A stretch of 64,000 bases of DNA from Hufsiella ginkgonis (GCF_009834915.1 NZ_WVHS01000005.1:124001-188000), one strand, 5' to 3'. Shown: positions 1 to 8,664, counted from the first letter of the stretch. Notes: generated from the sequence alone by a model not told the origin. A program made the numbers and translations.

Positions 1-1430
1 ACAATCACGTTATCGCCGATTTCGACACCCTTTAAAATGGTTACGTTGCTGCCTATCCAGCAATTCTTCCCGATTTTGACGCTACCGAGCGTAAATTTAT
101 CTTTTTCCACGAATAACCTTTCCTGCAGCAATGCGGGGTCGGGCCTGGAATATGCGTGGTTATGGTCATAGATCTTCACGCCTTCGCCGAATTGGCAGCC
201 GCTGCCGATGGTTATCTCAGAAAGGCAGTTTATGGAACAGTAGTTGTTAAAGAACACCCGGTCGCCGATGGTAAGCGTTCCCTTGTCCTGGATATGAATG
301 CTGCAGAACTCGCGCATCTCTACGTTATTCCCGATGACGAGCTTGAATTCATCACCGAATAATTTAACATTCCTGGATTTGCCGATATTAAACGAAGCAC
401 CCAATGTTACGCCGGGATTGTTCTGAAAAACCATGGCATGGGGGCCTGCCGGGGTTTTACCAAATAACCTGAGGTATCTCATTTTAAAAAAGAATTTTGG
501 CCGGCTAACCGCGGTAACCAGCGGATACCATCGCTTGCCGATCAGCGTGATTAGCCTGTAATGTATGAAATTAACTGCCGAGGGGAAAGTTTCCTGCTGC
601 CTGGTGTAAATATACACCGCATCCTGCTTTCTGCCGGCGGCTAACAGATCGATGATCAGCGGGTGAATGAGCGGTTCGAAGATCTGCCTGCATGCTGCTC
701 CGCTGAAGGCCGCCGGGTCGAAATTCTTTAAAAAGATGGAAGCTTGTGCCAGCCGCATATTCAGCTGGTTTCCCGACATGTTTGAATCGTGCCTGCGATA
801 ATAGAACAAGCGATCTTCCATGCCCAGAAAGCATGCGCCGGCCCGCGCCATGCGAAGCCAGTAGTCCCAGTCCTCGCAACATTGTATCACCTCTTCCTGC
901 AGGCCGATCCGCTGCAGCAGCTCCCGTTTAAAGATCACTGAAAGTACGGGAATATAATTCCACTGGTATTGCAGGCGATACATTTCTGCCGCACCGAACA
1001 ACCCGGCTATCGTGGGATATGGCTCGCAGTTGTTTATATCGCCGTTATAAAACGTCCAGCCGCCGGAATAAATAACATCGGCTTCGGGATGCAACCTGCC
1101 TGCCTCCAGTTGCCGTCCGAGCTTTACAGGCACCCAGAGATCGTCGGCGTCGAGAAAAGCGATCCACTGCCCTGCTGCCGCCCGCAAGCCCGTATTCCTG
1201 GCGCCACCCAGGCGCTTGTTCTCCTGGGTGATCAGTTTCACCCGCGCGTCGGCGGAGGCATATCGCGTGGCGATAGCGGCGGTTTCATCCGTAGAGCCGT
1301 CGTTTATGATCAGCAGTTCCCAGTTTGGCCAGCTCTGGCGGATAACGCTTTCGATAGCGCTTTCTATGAACGCAGCCGCATTGTAAGCCGGCATCACGAT
1401 GCTGACCAAGGGATTCAGATGCGGATCCAT
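1..1430 (-). CDS. Fusion protein: family 2 glycosyltransferase plus hexapeptide-repeat acyltransferase (3' end beyond window)
   Basis: One uninterrupted reading frame starts at the ATG at 1430 and leaves the window at position 1, giving at least 476 codons. Residues 1 to about 300 are a GT-A family 2 glycosyltransferase: start MDPHLNPLVSIVMPAYN, then NDGST, LDADDLW (DXD metal site) and a CCEDWDYWLRM acceptor-side motif. From about residue 317 (MRYLRLFGKT) the same frame becomes a left-handed beta-helix acyltransferase, with IGxx-type hexapeptide steps and the catalytic-type DHNH motif near position 150. I translated the join and found no stop or frame change. The start overlaps the stop of the fucosyltransferase gene by 16 nt, so it belongs to the operon. 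It probably adds a sugar to the surface glycan and acylates the same or a neighbouring residue; this is inferred. The acyltransferase end is cut by the window edge. Confidence 0.85.
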   Translation of the reverse strand, partial: MDPHLNPLVSIVMPAYNAAAFIESAIESVIRQSWPNWELLIINDGSTDETAAIATRYASADARVKLITQENKRLGGARNTGLRAAAGQWIAFLDADDLWVPVKLGRQLEAGRLHPEADVIYSGGWTFYNGDINNCEPYPTIAGLFGAAEMYRLQYQWNYIPVLSVIFKRELLQRIGLQEEVIQCCEDWDYWLRMARAGACFLGMEDRLFYYRRHDSNMSGNQLNMRLAQASIFLKNFDPAAFSGAACRQIFEPLIHPLIIDLLAAGRKQDAVYIYTRQQETFPSAVNFIHYRLITLIGKRWYPLVTAVSRPKFFFKMRYLRLFGKTPAGPHAMVFQNNPGVTLGASFNIGKSRNVKLFGDEFKLVIGNNVEMREFCSIHIQDKGTLTIGDRVFFNNYCSINCLSEITIGSGCQFGEGVKIYDHNHAYSRPDPALLQERLFVEKDKFTLGSVKIGKNCWIGSNVTILKGVEIGDNVI

Positions 1431-2263
1431 GTTTCGGGAATTAAATCGCTGGCGTTCACGGAAGGGTCGCGGAACCATGCTTTAGGAGCGACGACAATTT
1501 TCCGCTTATTGGCGTTCAGCCAGGCTCCCCACCAGCTAAAACTACTGTTGGCAATGATGTTGTGTTTACACAGCGACATCAGGCGAAGGTCTTCGAAGCT
1601 CTTTTTCCCATCGTTGCCTTCCACGAAGGTATGCTGGCCGGGAAAGGTGATGTTCGCTTTCACCCAGGGTATATCGTCTGAAAAGATAAAATAATGAGGA
1701 TTTACCACGTTTGCTTCTATGTATGCCATGGCCTGGCGGTAGTAATCGGGCGAACATACACCGTGAATGGAAGCCGACGGAAGCGAAACATAGTCGCCTC
1801 TCCGGAAATGTATGGCCACCGCATTTGAATGTACAATGGCGTCGATCACATGCTGCGATCCCGGTCCCGGGGGTATTTTGAAGGTAAAGTCGTTTCTTAA
1901 CACATCGCTCACCTCCGCAAAATATTTCTCCGTTTGCCAGTACCCGATCAGGTGGGCGTCGCCCTTTATCTGCAATAAGGCCGGGTCGAATGGTTTGCCG
2001 TCTTCATTCAGGTAAGTCACCTGTTTAAGCTTACGCGCTAAACGATAGCCAAAGGTATTTCTTACATCGTTAAAATTGCTGAAGCTGACGTTGAATACAT
2101 CCAACTCAAATTCACGAAAGGTATAATCGATTTCGGGGTTGCGGGCCAGCAGCATCGAAAGATCGACTACCAGCCTGGACTTGTTCTTTATCGCCAGGTG
2201 CCGGCCAAATGCATACTGGAACATCTGGTTTCCGAGCCCGCCCAATAGCGTAACGACAATCAT
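1415..2263 (-). CDS. Alpha-1,2-fucosyltransferase, GT11 family
   Basis: A 282-residue protein of normal length for GT11. It opens with the family signature GGLGNQMFQYAFGRHLA, carries the GDP-fucose-binding motif HFRRGDY near residue 153, and has the C-terminal block NSSFSWWGAWLN. GT11 enzymes move fucose from GDP-fucose to galactose in an alpha-1,2 linkage, here presumably on the exported polysaccharide repeat. The gene starts inside the stop of the FkbM methyltransferase gene (ATGA overlap) and its end overlaps the next gene. No GDP-fucose synthesis genes are in the window, so the donor must come from elsewhere. The acceptor is not predictable from sequence. Confidence 0.93.
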   Translation of the reverse strand: MIVVTLLGGLGNQMFQYAFGRHLAIKNKSRLVVDLSMLLARNPEIDYTFREFELDVFNVSFSNFNDVRNTFGYRLARKLKQVTYLNEDGKPFDPALLQIKGDAHLIGYWQTEKYFAEVSDVLRNDFTFKIPPGPGSQHVIDAIVHSNAVAIHFRRGDYVSLPSASIHGVCSPDYYRQAMAYIEANVVNPHYFIFSDDIPWVKANITFPGQHTFVEGNDGKKSFEDLRLMSLCKHNIIANSSFSWWGAWLNANKRKIVVAPKAWFRDPSVNASDLIPETWIRI

Positions 2264-3060
2264 TTCCTGTGCGAAAAAAGCAATGACCTGATCTTACCGC
2301 GCAGTAAACTTAAAAAAGTGTTGCGTACCACAGGCGGTTGAGGGAAAATTGCAGGATCAACATAGGTGGCGTTTACATATAGGTGGTCACCGGTTACGGC
2401 GTCGGTTTCGTCTTTTACCAGTACGAATCCGTTGGCGGTCATATACGAATAGATCTCGCCTGCAAGCGGCTGATCTTTATACAAGTGAATTTTGGAGACT
2501 TCCAGCCAGATCGCCTTTACCGACCGCAAAAACTCCCCGGCACCTTTTAGCACCCGCAACTCAGCACCCTGCACGTCCATATGAATGAAGTCGACAGACG
2601 ACAGGTTATGCCGCAGGCAAAAATCCGCGATGGTAGACAGTTTGACTTTAATCCGATCCGTGAATTCGATAAAGTCGACCAGCTCGAGGTGTTTGTCGGG
2701 TTGCAGCAATGAGCTGGATTTATTACCGAAATCCCAGTTTTCGTTTGCCGGCTGCCTGGTACTGGAAGATACAAAAAACTCCGCGTCTCCGGGTGCGTCC
2801 GAGAGTGCGAACGGCTGCGGAATGACGTTCGTTATCCCGTATTTTTCCAGGTTGCGCCGGATAATACTCATATTTCCCGGGAGGGGCTCGAACGCATAGA
2901 TCGTGGCCTGGGGAAACATCCGGGAATATTTTATAGAATCTTCGCCTTCACAAGCTCCTATTTCAAAAAAAACCAGCTGCGCAGCTCCACCGAACAGCAG
3001 CTTCAGTTCCTCCCCGATGGGGCTGGGTTGCTTTACATATTCGTCTCTATCATATTTCAT
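2260..3060 (-). CDS. FkbM family SAM-dependent methyltransferase
   Basis: About 266 residues. The SAM-binding motif I is FFEIGACEGEDS, followed by the typical FkbM acidic loop AFEPLPGN and the post-motif HMDVQGAELRVLKGA. FkbM enzymes O-methylate sugars or polyketides; in a glycan operon a sugar O-methyltransferase is the natural reading. I chose the ATG at 3060 (MKYDRDEY) over a longer non-ATG frame start at 3099, because it leaves only an 11-nt overlap with the upstream gene, in line with the other junctions here. Confidence 0.87.
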   Translation of the reverse strand: MKYDRDEYVKQPSPIGEELKLLFGGAAQLVFFEIGACEGEDSIKYSRMFPQATIYAFEPLPGNMSIIRRNLEKYGITNVIPQPFALSDAPGDAEFFVSSSTRQPANENWDFGNKSSSLLQPDKHLELVDFIEFTDRIKVKLSTIADFCLRHNLSSVDFIHMDVQGAELRVLKGAGEFLRSVKAIWLEVSKIHLYKDQPLAGEIYSYMTANGFVLVKDETDAVTGDHLYVNATYVDPAIFPQPPVVRNTFLSLLRGKIRSLLFSHRK

Positions 3061-3820
3061 GGCGGTCGTTCTTTTTTTGTGCAAACACGTGGAGGCCAAA
3101 ATTCAGCAGCTCAAACGATCGGGTATCTTTGTCCGAAAACCGCTGCAGGGCCGTTAACAGCACATTCGCAGCGATCATTTCTTTTTGTGTAAGACCATCT
3201 TTTGAGTAAAGAGAGGCAATATGCCCGATCCTGCGCACCTCCTGCGCTACATATTCGAAAAAATTGCCGTTTGCCTGGATATCCAGTATATCGAACCCTT
3301 TGGCGCCCAGCTCCTTTTCATAAAAAAAACGGTTAAAGCCGGTATAATAATGGTAAGGGGCAAAATGGGTAAGGCTGCAAAAGGGAGCGGTAATAAGCAG
3401 GTAACCTCCCGGTTTAACCAGTCTCGAAAATTCCGAGATCGCCTCGCGCGGATTGACGATGTGCTCGAAAACTTCGGTACACATCACCGCGTCAAAAGAA
3501 TGATCGGGCTCCGGGATAGCGGCGATATCAGAAACGATATCCAGTTTGCCGTAATCCCAGGCAGCCATCTGCAACCCGCTGTTGTATTCCTTCGGATCGT
3601 ATTGGGCAAAGTCCTGCGAAACATACGTTAAATGACCACAAAATTTACGGAACTGCTGTTCGCCCGCGCCGGCATCCAGTATCCTTGCACCTTTGGGGAT
3701 CCTGGCCAGGTTCCCGCGGATCCAGTCAACACGGGTGGATTCATTCTTCGTGCCCACTGCCAGCGGCTTATTGAGCCCAAGGATCCTTGTAAGCAATGAT
3801 TTTATTATCCTCATGACCAT
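3050..3820 (-). CDS. Class I SAM-dependent methyltransferase
   Basis: About 256 residues. SAM motif I is ILDAGAGEQQF, followed by FDAVMCTEVFEHI and the Methyltransf_11-type LVKPGGYLLITAPF. The N-terminal 30 residues are basic and hydrophobic. The start at 3820 (MVMRIIKS) lies just after the stop of the WavE gene; the ATG at 3814 is also possible. Its operon position suggests glycan methylation; the acceptor is unknown. Confidence 0.85.
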   Translation of the reverse strand: MVMRIIKSLLTRILGLNKPLAVGTKNESTRVDWIRGNLARIPKGARILDAGAGEQQFRKFCGHLTYVSQDFAQYDPKEYNSGLQMAAWDYGKLDIVSDIAAIPEPDHSFDAVMCTEVFEHIVNPREAISEFSRLVKPGGYLLITAPFCSLTHFAPYHYYTGFNRFFYEKELGAKGFDILDIQANGNFFEYVAQEVRRIGHIASLYSKDGLTQKEMIAANVLLTALQRFSDKDTRSFELLNFGLHVFAQKKNDRHEI

Positions 3821-3821
3821 G

Positions 3822-4856
3822 TTATAATACCCCGGGGATTTTTTCCCCGAACGCACTTTCCAGGTAAGCTTCGGGGAAATCTGTTACTTTATTTAAATAT
3901 AAGGATAACCAGTCAGCAAAGGTCATTTGCTGCAGGGAATGCACTTGGTAATATTTGAACCTGAACTCGGTGCGCAGATCGTATTTTGGCCAGTACACGT
4001 CGAGCTGCGAATGGTCGATCACGCAGAAGTATTTCGCCATCAGTTCCCAGCTTTGCCGCAGGGTCCAATCCAGGGTATGACCCATCTTTTCGAAATAATG
4101 GCTGCAGTAGTACAGCTCACCCAGTCTCAATTTAGAGAATTCGGCGATCGAATATGCATTGGCGTCTTTTAACTTCAGCACGCGTGTATCGGGAGCTATC
4201 GTCCAGTAGTTCAGCATGTCGGCAATTGCGCCGAACATGATCATATCGCCGGCGCCATATAACCGGTACTTGATCGTTCCCAGGCTGGTGATTACCAGGC
4301 GCCCGTATTTTTGCGGCCCTGCGGCAGGGAAGGCCTCCAGCATATCGTTAAACAACCGCAGGACCGGGGTGGAATAGATCCGCTGGTCTGTGCGCGTTTT
4401 AAGTACGTGGTCTGCACCGGCATCCCGCGCATGCGTCATACCTGCAAGCGTACTTACCACCTGGTAATTAATGTTTTGGTTACCGTTATACGCGGGGGGC
4501 TCGCTAACTATTACGGTGACGCCAAGCGCCCGCACCCGGTTAAGGGTGGCGGCATCCTCAGTAGTCCAGGTAGAAAGAATGACCAGCCCGGGGCTGATTT
4601 GCCGCGCATACAATGCCAGTGTCTGGTACGTAAAGTCATCATGAAGGAGCAAAGGACCCTGCATCACAATGGCCTGCCGGCCGGTCAAACCGCTTTTACC
4701 CACGTAAATGTCGCCGGTGGTTACCGGCCTGGTATTAAGCGTATAGAAATTCCCTTCCGCCTGCCCGTTCAACGTGACCAACCTCTCCAGCAACACTTTT
4801 TTGTTTACCCGCGGAGAACGGACCAGGTGATCGAACATGCGATGAAGAAATCCCAT
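3822..4856 (-). CDS. WavE family lipopolysaccharide/capsule synthesis protein
   Basis: The 344 residues match the WavE family, named after a Vibrio cholerae LPS-core gene and probably glycosyltransferase-like. Visible features are QGPLLLHDDFTYQTL, LVILSTWTTED and HVLKTRTDQRIYS, the last containing the family's conserved KTRTDQR. The gene overlaps the nucleotidyltransferase stop by one base (TAATG), so it is likely translationally coupled. A second WavE domain occurs in this operon at 8704-10098. The donor sugar is unknown. Confidence 0.82.
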   Translation of the reverse strand: MGFLHRMFDHLVRSPRVNKKVLLERLVTLNGQAEGNFYTLNTRPVTTGDIYVGKSGLTGRQAIVMQGPLLLHDDFTYQTLALYARQISPGLVILSTWTTEDAATLNRVRALGVTVIVSEPPAYNGNQNINYQVVSTLAGMTHARDAGADHVLKTRTDQRIYSTPVLRLFNDMLEAFPAAGPQKYGRLVITSLGTIKYRLYGAGDMIMFGAIADMLNYWTIAPDTRVLKLKDANAYSIAEFSKLRLGELYYCSHYFEKMGHTLDWTLRQSWELMAKYFCVIDHSQLDVYWPKYDLRTEFRFKYYQVHSLQQMTFADWLSLYLNKVTDFPEAYLESAFGEKIPGVL

Positions 4857-5581
4857 TACGGCAGCGCTAAATATTTATCGAGGTCCCCGGGCGTTCCCAG
4901 GCCATGCATTTCAGAGAATTCCATGTTATAAATGCCCGTCCTTTTCCCGTTCCTGATCGTATAATTATATACGGGACAGGTGTAAAATTCGTTATTTACG
5001 CGGTCGTTACTCACGATCATGTCGATTGCCCCGTCCACAAAATCGCTGCCCTTACTAAAGAGATAGATCCCTACGGTGGCAAATTCAGAAATGGGTTTTT
5101 TTTCCTGCACCTCGGTAACGATCCCTTCGGCGTCCAGCCTGGCGAATGACCATTTCGGGCTCAGCTCATGGTCAGTAAACGTGAGGATCGAACCGTCGAG
5201 ACCGCGCTCAAAACAGTCGTCGATATACTTCCTTACGCTGATGTCTACCAGCTGGTCGGAATTAGCGATCACCAGCGGCGTATCGTTGTTAATGTATTCG
5301 CGGGCGAACAGCACGGTACAGGCGGTGCCCTCCGTCAGTTTATCAATGGCGATGAAACGAGCATTGTATTTTTCGGAAATTTCCTTTACCAATTCCGCCT
5401 CCGCCTCGAGATGCTCCCGGCGGCCGATCAGGATATATTGCGCTTCGGGATAAGCCAGGTTCTCCATTACTCTTACGATCATAGGTTTACCGTTCACGTC
5501 TATAAATGGCTTTGGTTTTTCATAACCGGCTTTTACAAACCGGCTTCCTTCGCCGGCCATGGGGATCACTATATTTATCAT
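4856..5581 (-). CDS. Sugar nucleotidyltransferase (NTP_transferase family), first of two paralogues
   Basis: The 241-residue protein is short and has only the Rossmann-like nucleotidyltransferase domain. The signature is intact: PMAGEGSRFVKAGYEKPKPF gives GxGxR and PKP, and ANSDQLVD supplies the metal-binding Asp. A later block, SPKWSFARL and EKKPISEFATVGIYLF, is shared with the paralogue at 5922-6641. The family couples an NTP with a phosphorylated sugar or polyol to make an activated donor. The substrate cannot be read from sequence; the length is like other capsule-cluster members rather than RmlA. It lies 2 nt downstream of the cupin gene. Confidence 0.82.
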   Translation of the reverse strand: MINIVIPMAGEGSRFVKAGYEKPKPFIDVNGKPMIVRVMENLAYPEAQYILIGRREHLEAEAELVKEISEKYNARFIAIDKLTEGTACTVLFAREYINNDTPLVIANSDQLVDISVRKYIDDCFERGLDGSILTFTDHELSPKWSFARLDAEGIVTEVQEKKPISEFATVGIYLFSKGSDFVDGAIDMIVSNDRVNNEFYTCPVYNYTIRNGKRTGIYNMEFSEMHGLGTPGDLDKYLALP

Positions 5582-5583
5582 TC

Positions 5584-5916
5584 TTATTGAGGGTCTACGT
5601 ATTTATCATTACCGGCTCCGGGAACCTTCACTACACAAGTGGTTACAGGCGTCAGCGTACGGAAGTTGGCGGAGGTGCCGGGAGGAACCTTTAAAATGTC
5701 GCCTGCTGAATAGCGCTTTCCATTCACTTCTACTTCCCCTGTAACGATCACTGTAAACTCCGTGGCGATCTTGTGGTGGTGGCTGGCTTCGTATTCGCCT
5801 TCTGCATACTGTTTCACGCCGACTTCCACGTCGTTGGTCCGGTAAAGTGTCGGTTCAAAGTTGCCAACGAACCAGCCCTTAACCATATCGGCAAGGTTAT
5901 ATTTTTCTATTTCCAT
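5584..5916 (-). CDS. Small cupin-domain protein
   Basis: A 110-residue single-domain cupin. Motif 1 resembles EASHHHKIATEFTVIVTGE (metal-type His cluster) and motif 2 resembles GDILKVPPGTSANF. Cupins of this size bind metals and small ligands and may be sugar isomerases, epimerases or sensors. It sits between two paralogous nucleotidyltransferase genes with gaps of 2 and 5 nt, so it probably acts on the same precursor. No specific reaction can be assigned. Confidence 0.8.
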   Translation of the reverse strand: MEIEKYNLADMVKGWFVGNFEPTLYRTNDVEVGVKQYAEGEYEASHHHKIATEFTVIVTGEVEVNGKRYSAGDILKVPPGTSANFRTLTPVTTCVVKVPGAGNDKYVDPQ

Positions 5917-5921
5917 GAGAT

Positions 5922-6641
5922 TTACTTTGATTCAAAATCCTTGAGCATTTGTGGTGAGTAAAAGGAGTGGTATTTTCCGGTGGCTATGTGGTAGTTCATC
6001 ACCTTCCTGCCAAGCAATACATATTCGTTCATTACCGGTGAAATATAATAATTTCCGTCTGTTTGCACGTCATTTTTGATGGCGCTGAAGGCACATTCAA
6101 AGAACACGGAAGCCCGGGCAAAGTAATAATAACCAGCGATGGCATGCTGGCTGATCGGGTTTTTCTCGGCGGTTTGCACCACTTCGCCGTCCGCGATACG
6201 GGCATACGACCAGCGAGGATGTACCGATTTAAACGTAACCACCCCAGCCTCTGCGCCGGTGGCTTTCCAATGGTCCATTATCCTGGTAAAATCTTCATCT
6301 ATCACCTGGTCACCGTTCAATACCAGCAGCTCATCCTCACCGGAAACCTTATCAATGGCCATCAGCACGCTGCATAAGCCGCCGCGTGTATCTTTTTTGA
6401 GCCTGATCACTTCACAGTCGGGCGACAGCAGCCGGAGTGTATTGTCCAGGTGATATTTCCGGGCGTCTTCTTCACGGACGATAAAGATCAGCTGCCGGTT
6501 TCCCGCTATTGCAGAAACCTTCTCCACTACCAGCTGGACCATCGGCGTACCCTTTACGTCGATAAGGGGCTTGGGGTAGGCATAACCGGCGTTATAGAAC
6601 TGCTCCGAAGAGCCTGCCAGCGGAATAACGATCTTAAGCAT
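5922..6641 (-). CDS. Nucleotidyltransferase paralogue with an altered signature motif
   Basis: A 239-residue homologue of the 4856-5581 protein, sharing PKPLIDVKGTPMV, LVLNGDQVID, HPRWSYARI and EKNPISQHAIAGYYYF. The N-terminal loop differs: LAGSSEQFYNAG stands where the paralogue has MAGEGSRF, so the Arg of the GxGxR motif, which contacts the NTP phosphates, is replaced by Gln. The metal Asp is kept. It may use another nucleotide, be weakly active, or be regulatory. Its start overlaps the stop of the HAD gene by 8 nt. Confidence 0.8.
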   Translation of the reverse strand: MLKIVIPLAGSSEQFYNAGYAYPKPLIDVKGTPMVQLVVEKVSAIAGNRQLIFIVREEDARKYHLDNTLRLLSPDCEVIRLKKDTRGGLCSVLMAIDKVSGEDELLVLNGDQVIDEDFTRIMDHWKATGAEAGVVTFKSVHPRWSYARIADGEVVQTAEKNPISQHAIAGYYYFARASVFFECAFSAIKNDVQTDGNYYISPVMNEYVLLGRKVMNYHIATGKYHSFYSPQMLKDFESK

Positions 6642-7260
6642 TGTTTATCTCCTCCAGCCTTTTAGTGATATTATAATAATGCACGTCCTCGGTCGATTCG
6701 ACTTTAAGCAAGTGCGCACCGGCAGCCATCGCCGCCTTTATCCCATTGTCGTTATCTTCTACAACGAGACATTCGTCGGGCCGAAGGCCCAAACGCGCGA
6801 TGGCGTTAATGTACATCTCCGGGTCGGGCTTGCCATGCACCACGTCTTCATTCGAAATATAGAAATCGAGGAACGGGGCCAGCGCCGATTTCTCCATCAT
6901 GATCTCGATCGAGCGCCTCACGGAATTTGAACAAACGGCCATGCGGTAACCCTCCTTTTTTAACCGCGACAAGGCAAACTGGTGCTGAAAAATGGGCTTG
7001 CATTTTGCATAAACGATCTCCATCGTATATTGCTGCTTCAGTTCGTTTACAAAACCATGCAGCTTCCTGGGAAAGCCCCCCTCCATGCTTAGCATTTCGA
7101 GTTTCTTTTTGGTGGGCAGCCCGTCAAAAGTCACCAGGTGATCGTATCGGCTGATCTCGGAGCCAAACAGCTGCAGCGCTTTATTCAGTGCTTCGTAATG
7201 CCACTCTTTGGCTTCGATAAGCACCCCATCCATGTCGAAAATAATAGCCTTAATTTTCAT
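6634..7260 (-). CDS. HAD superfamily phosphatase/phosphomutase-like hydrolase
   Basis: About 208 residues. Motif I is FDMDGVLIEAKEWH (nucleophile and acid Asp), motif II CSNSVRRS, and motifs III/IV HGKPDPEMY and VVEDNDNGIKAA, typical of the beta-phosphoglucomutase/phosphatase subfamily with an alpha-helical cap. The start at 7260 (MKIKAIIFDMDG) overlaps the upstream stop by 11 nt; the longer frame start at 7284 is less likely. It probably dephosphorylates or isomerises a sugar phosphate for the neighbouring nucleotidyltransferases; this is inferred from position. Confidence 0.88.
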   Translation of the reverse strand: MKIKAIIFDMDGVLIEAKEWHYEALNKALQLFGSEISRYDHLVTFDGLPTKKKLEMLSMEGGFPRKLHGFVNELKQQYTMEIVYAKCKPIFQHQFALSRLKKEGYRMAVCSNSVRRSIEIMMEKSALAPFLDFYISNEDVVHGKPDPEMYINAIARLGLRPDECLVVEDNDNGIKAAMAAGAHLLKVESTEDVHYYNITKRLEEINNA

Positions 7261-7888
7261 AGGTCGAAAAAAAATGTGTCGCATCTTCGGGTAAGTCCGT
7301 ACAAAGTATCACCTTTTCAGAATGATGCAGGCCGCTGTTTTTCAAAAGCTTCCACAGTTCAAGAGGTTCTCTTTTATGCAGTTCGGGTGATACGATCGCT
7401 ACTGATTTACCATTGGCCGCATGTGCTTCGATTACAGCCGCATCGTACCAAACCGATTGAAAGGCATCCAGCCAGATCCCGGCACATTCTTCGTAAAAAG
7501 CCGGTTGGGGCTCGTATTCGCTTTGGCGGCTAAAGAATCGTATACCTGCGCGGATGTACCCCAGCGTATCCGGTATCGACATATCGAACACAAAATAATC
7601 GGTAATGGCGTATTGATCTAGCAAAACCCGGAGCGCTGCCTGTAGCCCATCAGCTTTGATGTTAAGCGCCAGGGGCAGCGACGGGTAAGTTCCTGTTGCC
7701 CGCTCGAAAAAGGCATCAGCAGTAATGGCGCTTTCATTGGCCATGTCATGCGAGATCACCAGCGATTCGCGGTGGTCCCTGAGATCGGTTTCGGTGCCAT
7801 AACCCAGCGAGAAAGACCGGTCGAAGGCTTCCCAGCGGTTTTTTTCCGCATCGCTTTTCCAATAACCACGGTGACTGATAATGATCAT
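7250..7888 (-). CDS. Glycerophosphodiester phosphodiesterase-like (GDPD/PI-PLC fold) protein
   Basis: About 212 residues. The GDPD catalytic set is visible: ISHRGYW near the N terminus, then GTETDLRDHRESLVISHD, giving His, Glu-x-Asp and His-Asp. It is shorter than most GDPDs (about 240-300) and has no signal peptide, so it should be cytoplasmic. The ATG at 7888 overlaps the upstream stop (ATGA). A phosphodiesterase in a polysaccharide operon suggests handling of glycerol-phosphate or another phosphodiester substituent, but the substrate is not known. Confidence 0.75.
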   Translation of the reverse strand: MIIISHRGYWKSDAEKNRWEAFDRSFSLGYGTETDLRDHRESLVISHDMANESAITADAFFERATGTYPSLPLALNIKADGLQAALRVLLDQYAITDYFVFDMSIPDTLGYIRAGIRFFSRQSEYEPQPAFYEECAGIWLDAFQSVWYDAAVIEAHAANGKSVAIVSPELHKREPLELWKLLKNSGLHHSEKVILCTDLPEDATHFFSTYEN

Positions 7889-8628
7889 AGCGCTTGATTC
7901 CATTTATTAAGAAATGCAGTTTGGGTTTCGGTACTGAAGTGATACGCGAAATCGTCGCCAGAATGGGGAAACACGTCCCGTGCGTCTATTTGCAGGTTCG
8001 TTAATTTAAACGTGCCTGCTAACCTGTTAATCACTTTCGCAATGCGATCGCCCCGCTCAACGAATTTTTCACGCAGGTCCAATGTGGTTGGGAAATGAAT
8101 GAACACGATTTTCTTCCCGGGGAACCTGCGGTTTATCGTGCTGAAGAAATTAACATACGTTTGCTCGAGCTCATCGGGGTCCAACAATCCTTTATTCTCG
8201 AAGAGCGACATGAACTCGGGTGAATGATCAAGATCGGAATAATTGGCGCAAAAACTCCATCCTTCAGTACGATGGGTAAACTTTTGGTCCGTTAGCTCCG
8301 AAAATGAGTCGATAAGCACCCAATCGGCGGTTTTACGCGGATGCCCCCATTCGAACTTCTCTTGCTGAACAATAAAAGGATAGACATTATCGCGGGCGAT
8401 GAACGGCCCGACTACCGCTGCCGCGGGACGGGCTTTTCCATTAGCAAGATCAACGAACAAATCGGCGCGAACCTTCTGCATGTTGATCAACTCCTTAGCT
8501 GAGGTTGTTTTATTAAACTTGAGATTAAAAACGTCCTGCCCGAGACAGGCGGTTCTTCCCAGTACAAAGTTGTTGTATGCCAGGTAATTTTTCAGCCTAT
8601 GATAATTAATCCTTAAAAGATCAGCCAT
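7885..8628 (-). CDS. Unrecognised 247-residue protein in the polysaccharide operon
   Basis: I do not recognise the family with confidence. It is a soluble protein with no signal peptide or membrane segment. It contains a hydrophobic strand followed by polar residues (WVLIDSFSEL), a later strand KKIVFIHFPTT, and a C-terminal DARDVFPHSGDDFAYHF. That layout resembles SGNH-hydrolase-like proteins with a late Asp-x-x-His, but the N-terminal GDS motif is not evident. It overlaps the GDPD-like gene by 4 nt, so the two are probably coexpressed. A role in modifying the glycan is only inferred. Confidence 0.72.
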   Translation of the reverse strand: MADLLRINYHRLKNYLAYNNFVLGRTACLGQDVFNLKFNKTTSAKELINMQKVRADLFVDLANGKARPAAAVVGPFIARDNVYPFIVQQEKFEWGHPRKTADWVLIDSFSELTDQKFTHRTEGWSFCANYSDLDHSPEFMSLFENKGLLDPDELEQTYVNFFSTINRRFPGKKIVFIHFPTTLDLREKFVERGDRIAKVINRLAGTFKLTNLQIDARDVFPHSGDDFAYHFSTETQTAFLNKWNQAL

Positions 8629-8664
8629 TTCCCGCCTTCTATTTTATAAGTACATACCCGTTAT

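Noticed and set aside
969-1694. 241-codon plus-strand frame across the GT2 and GT11 genes
   Set aside because: It spans the junction of two real minus-strand genes and has no recognisable protein features.
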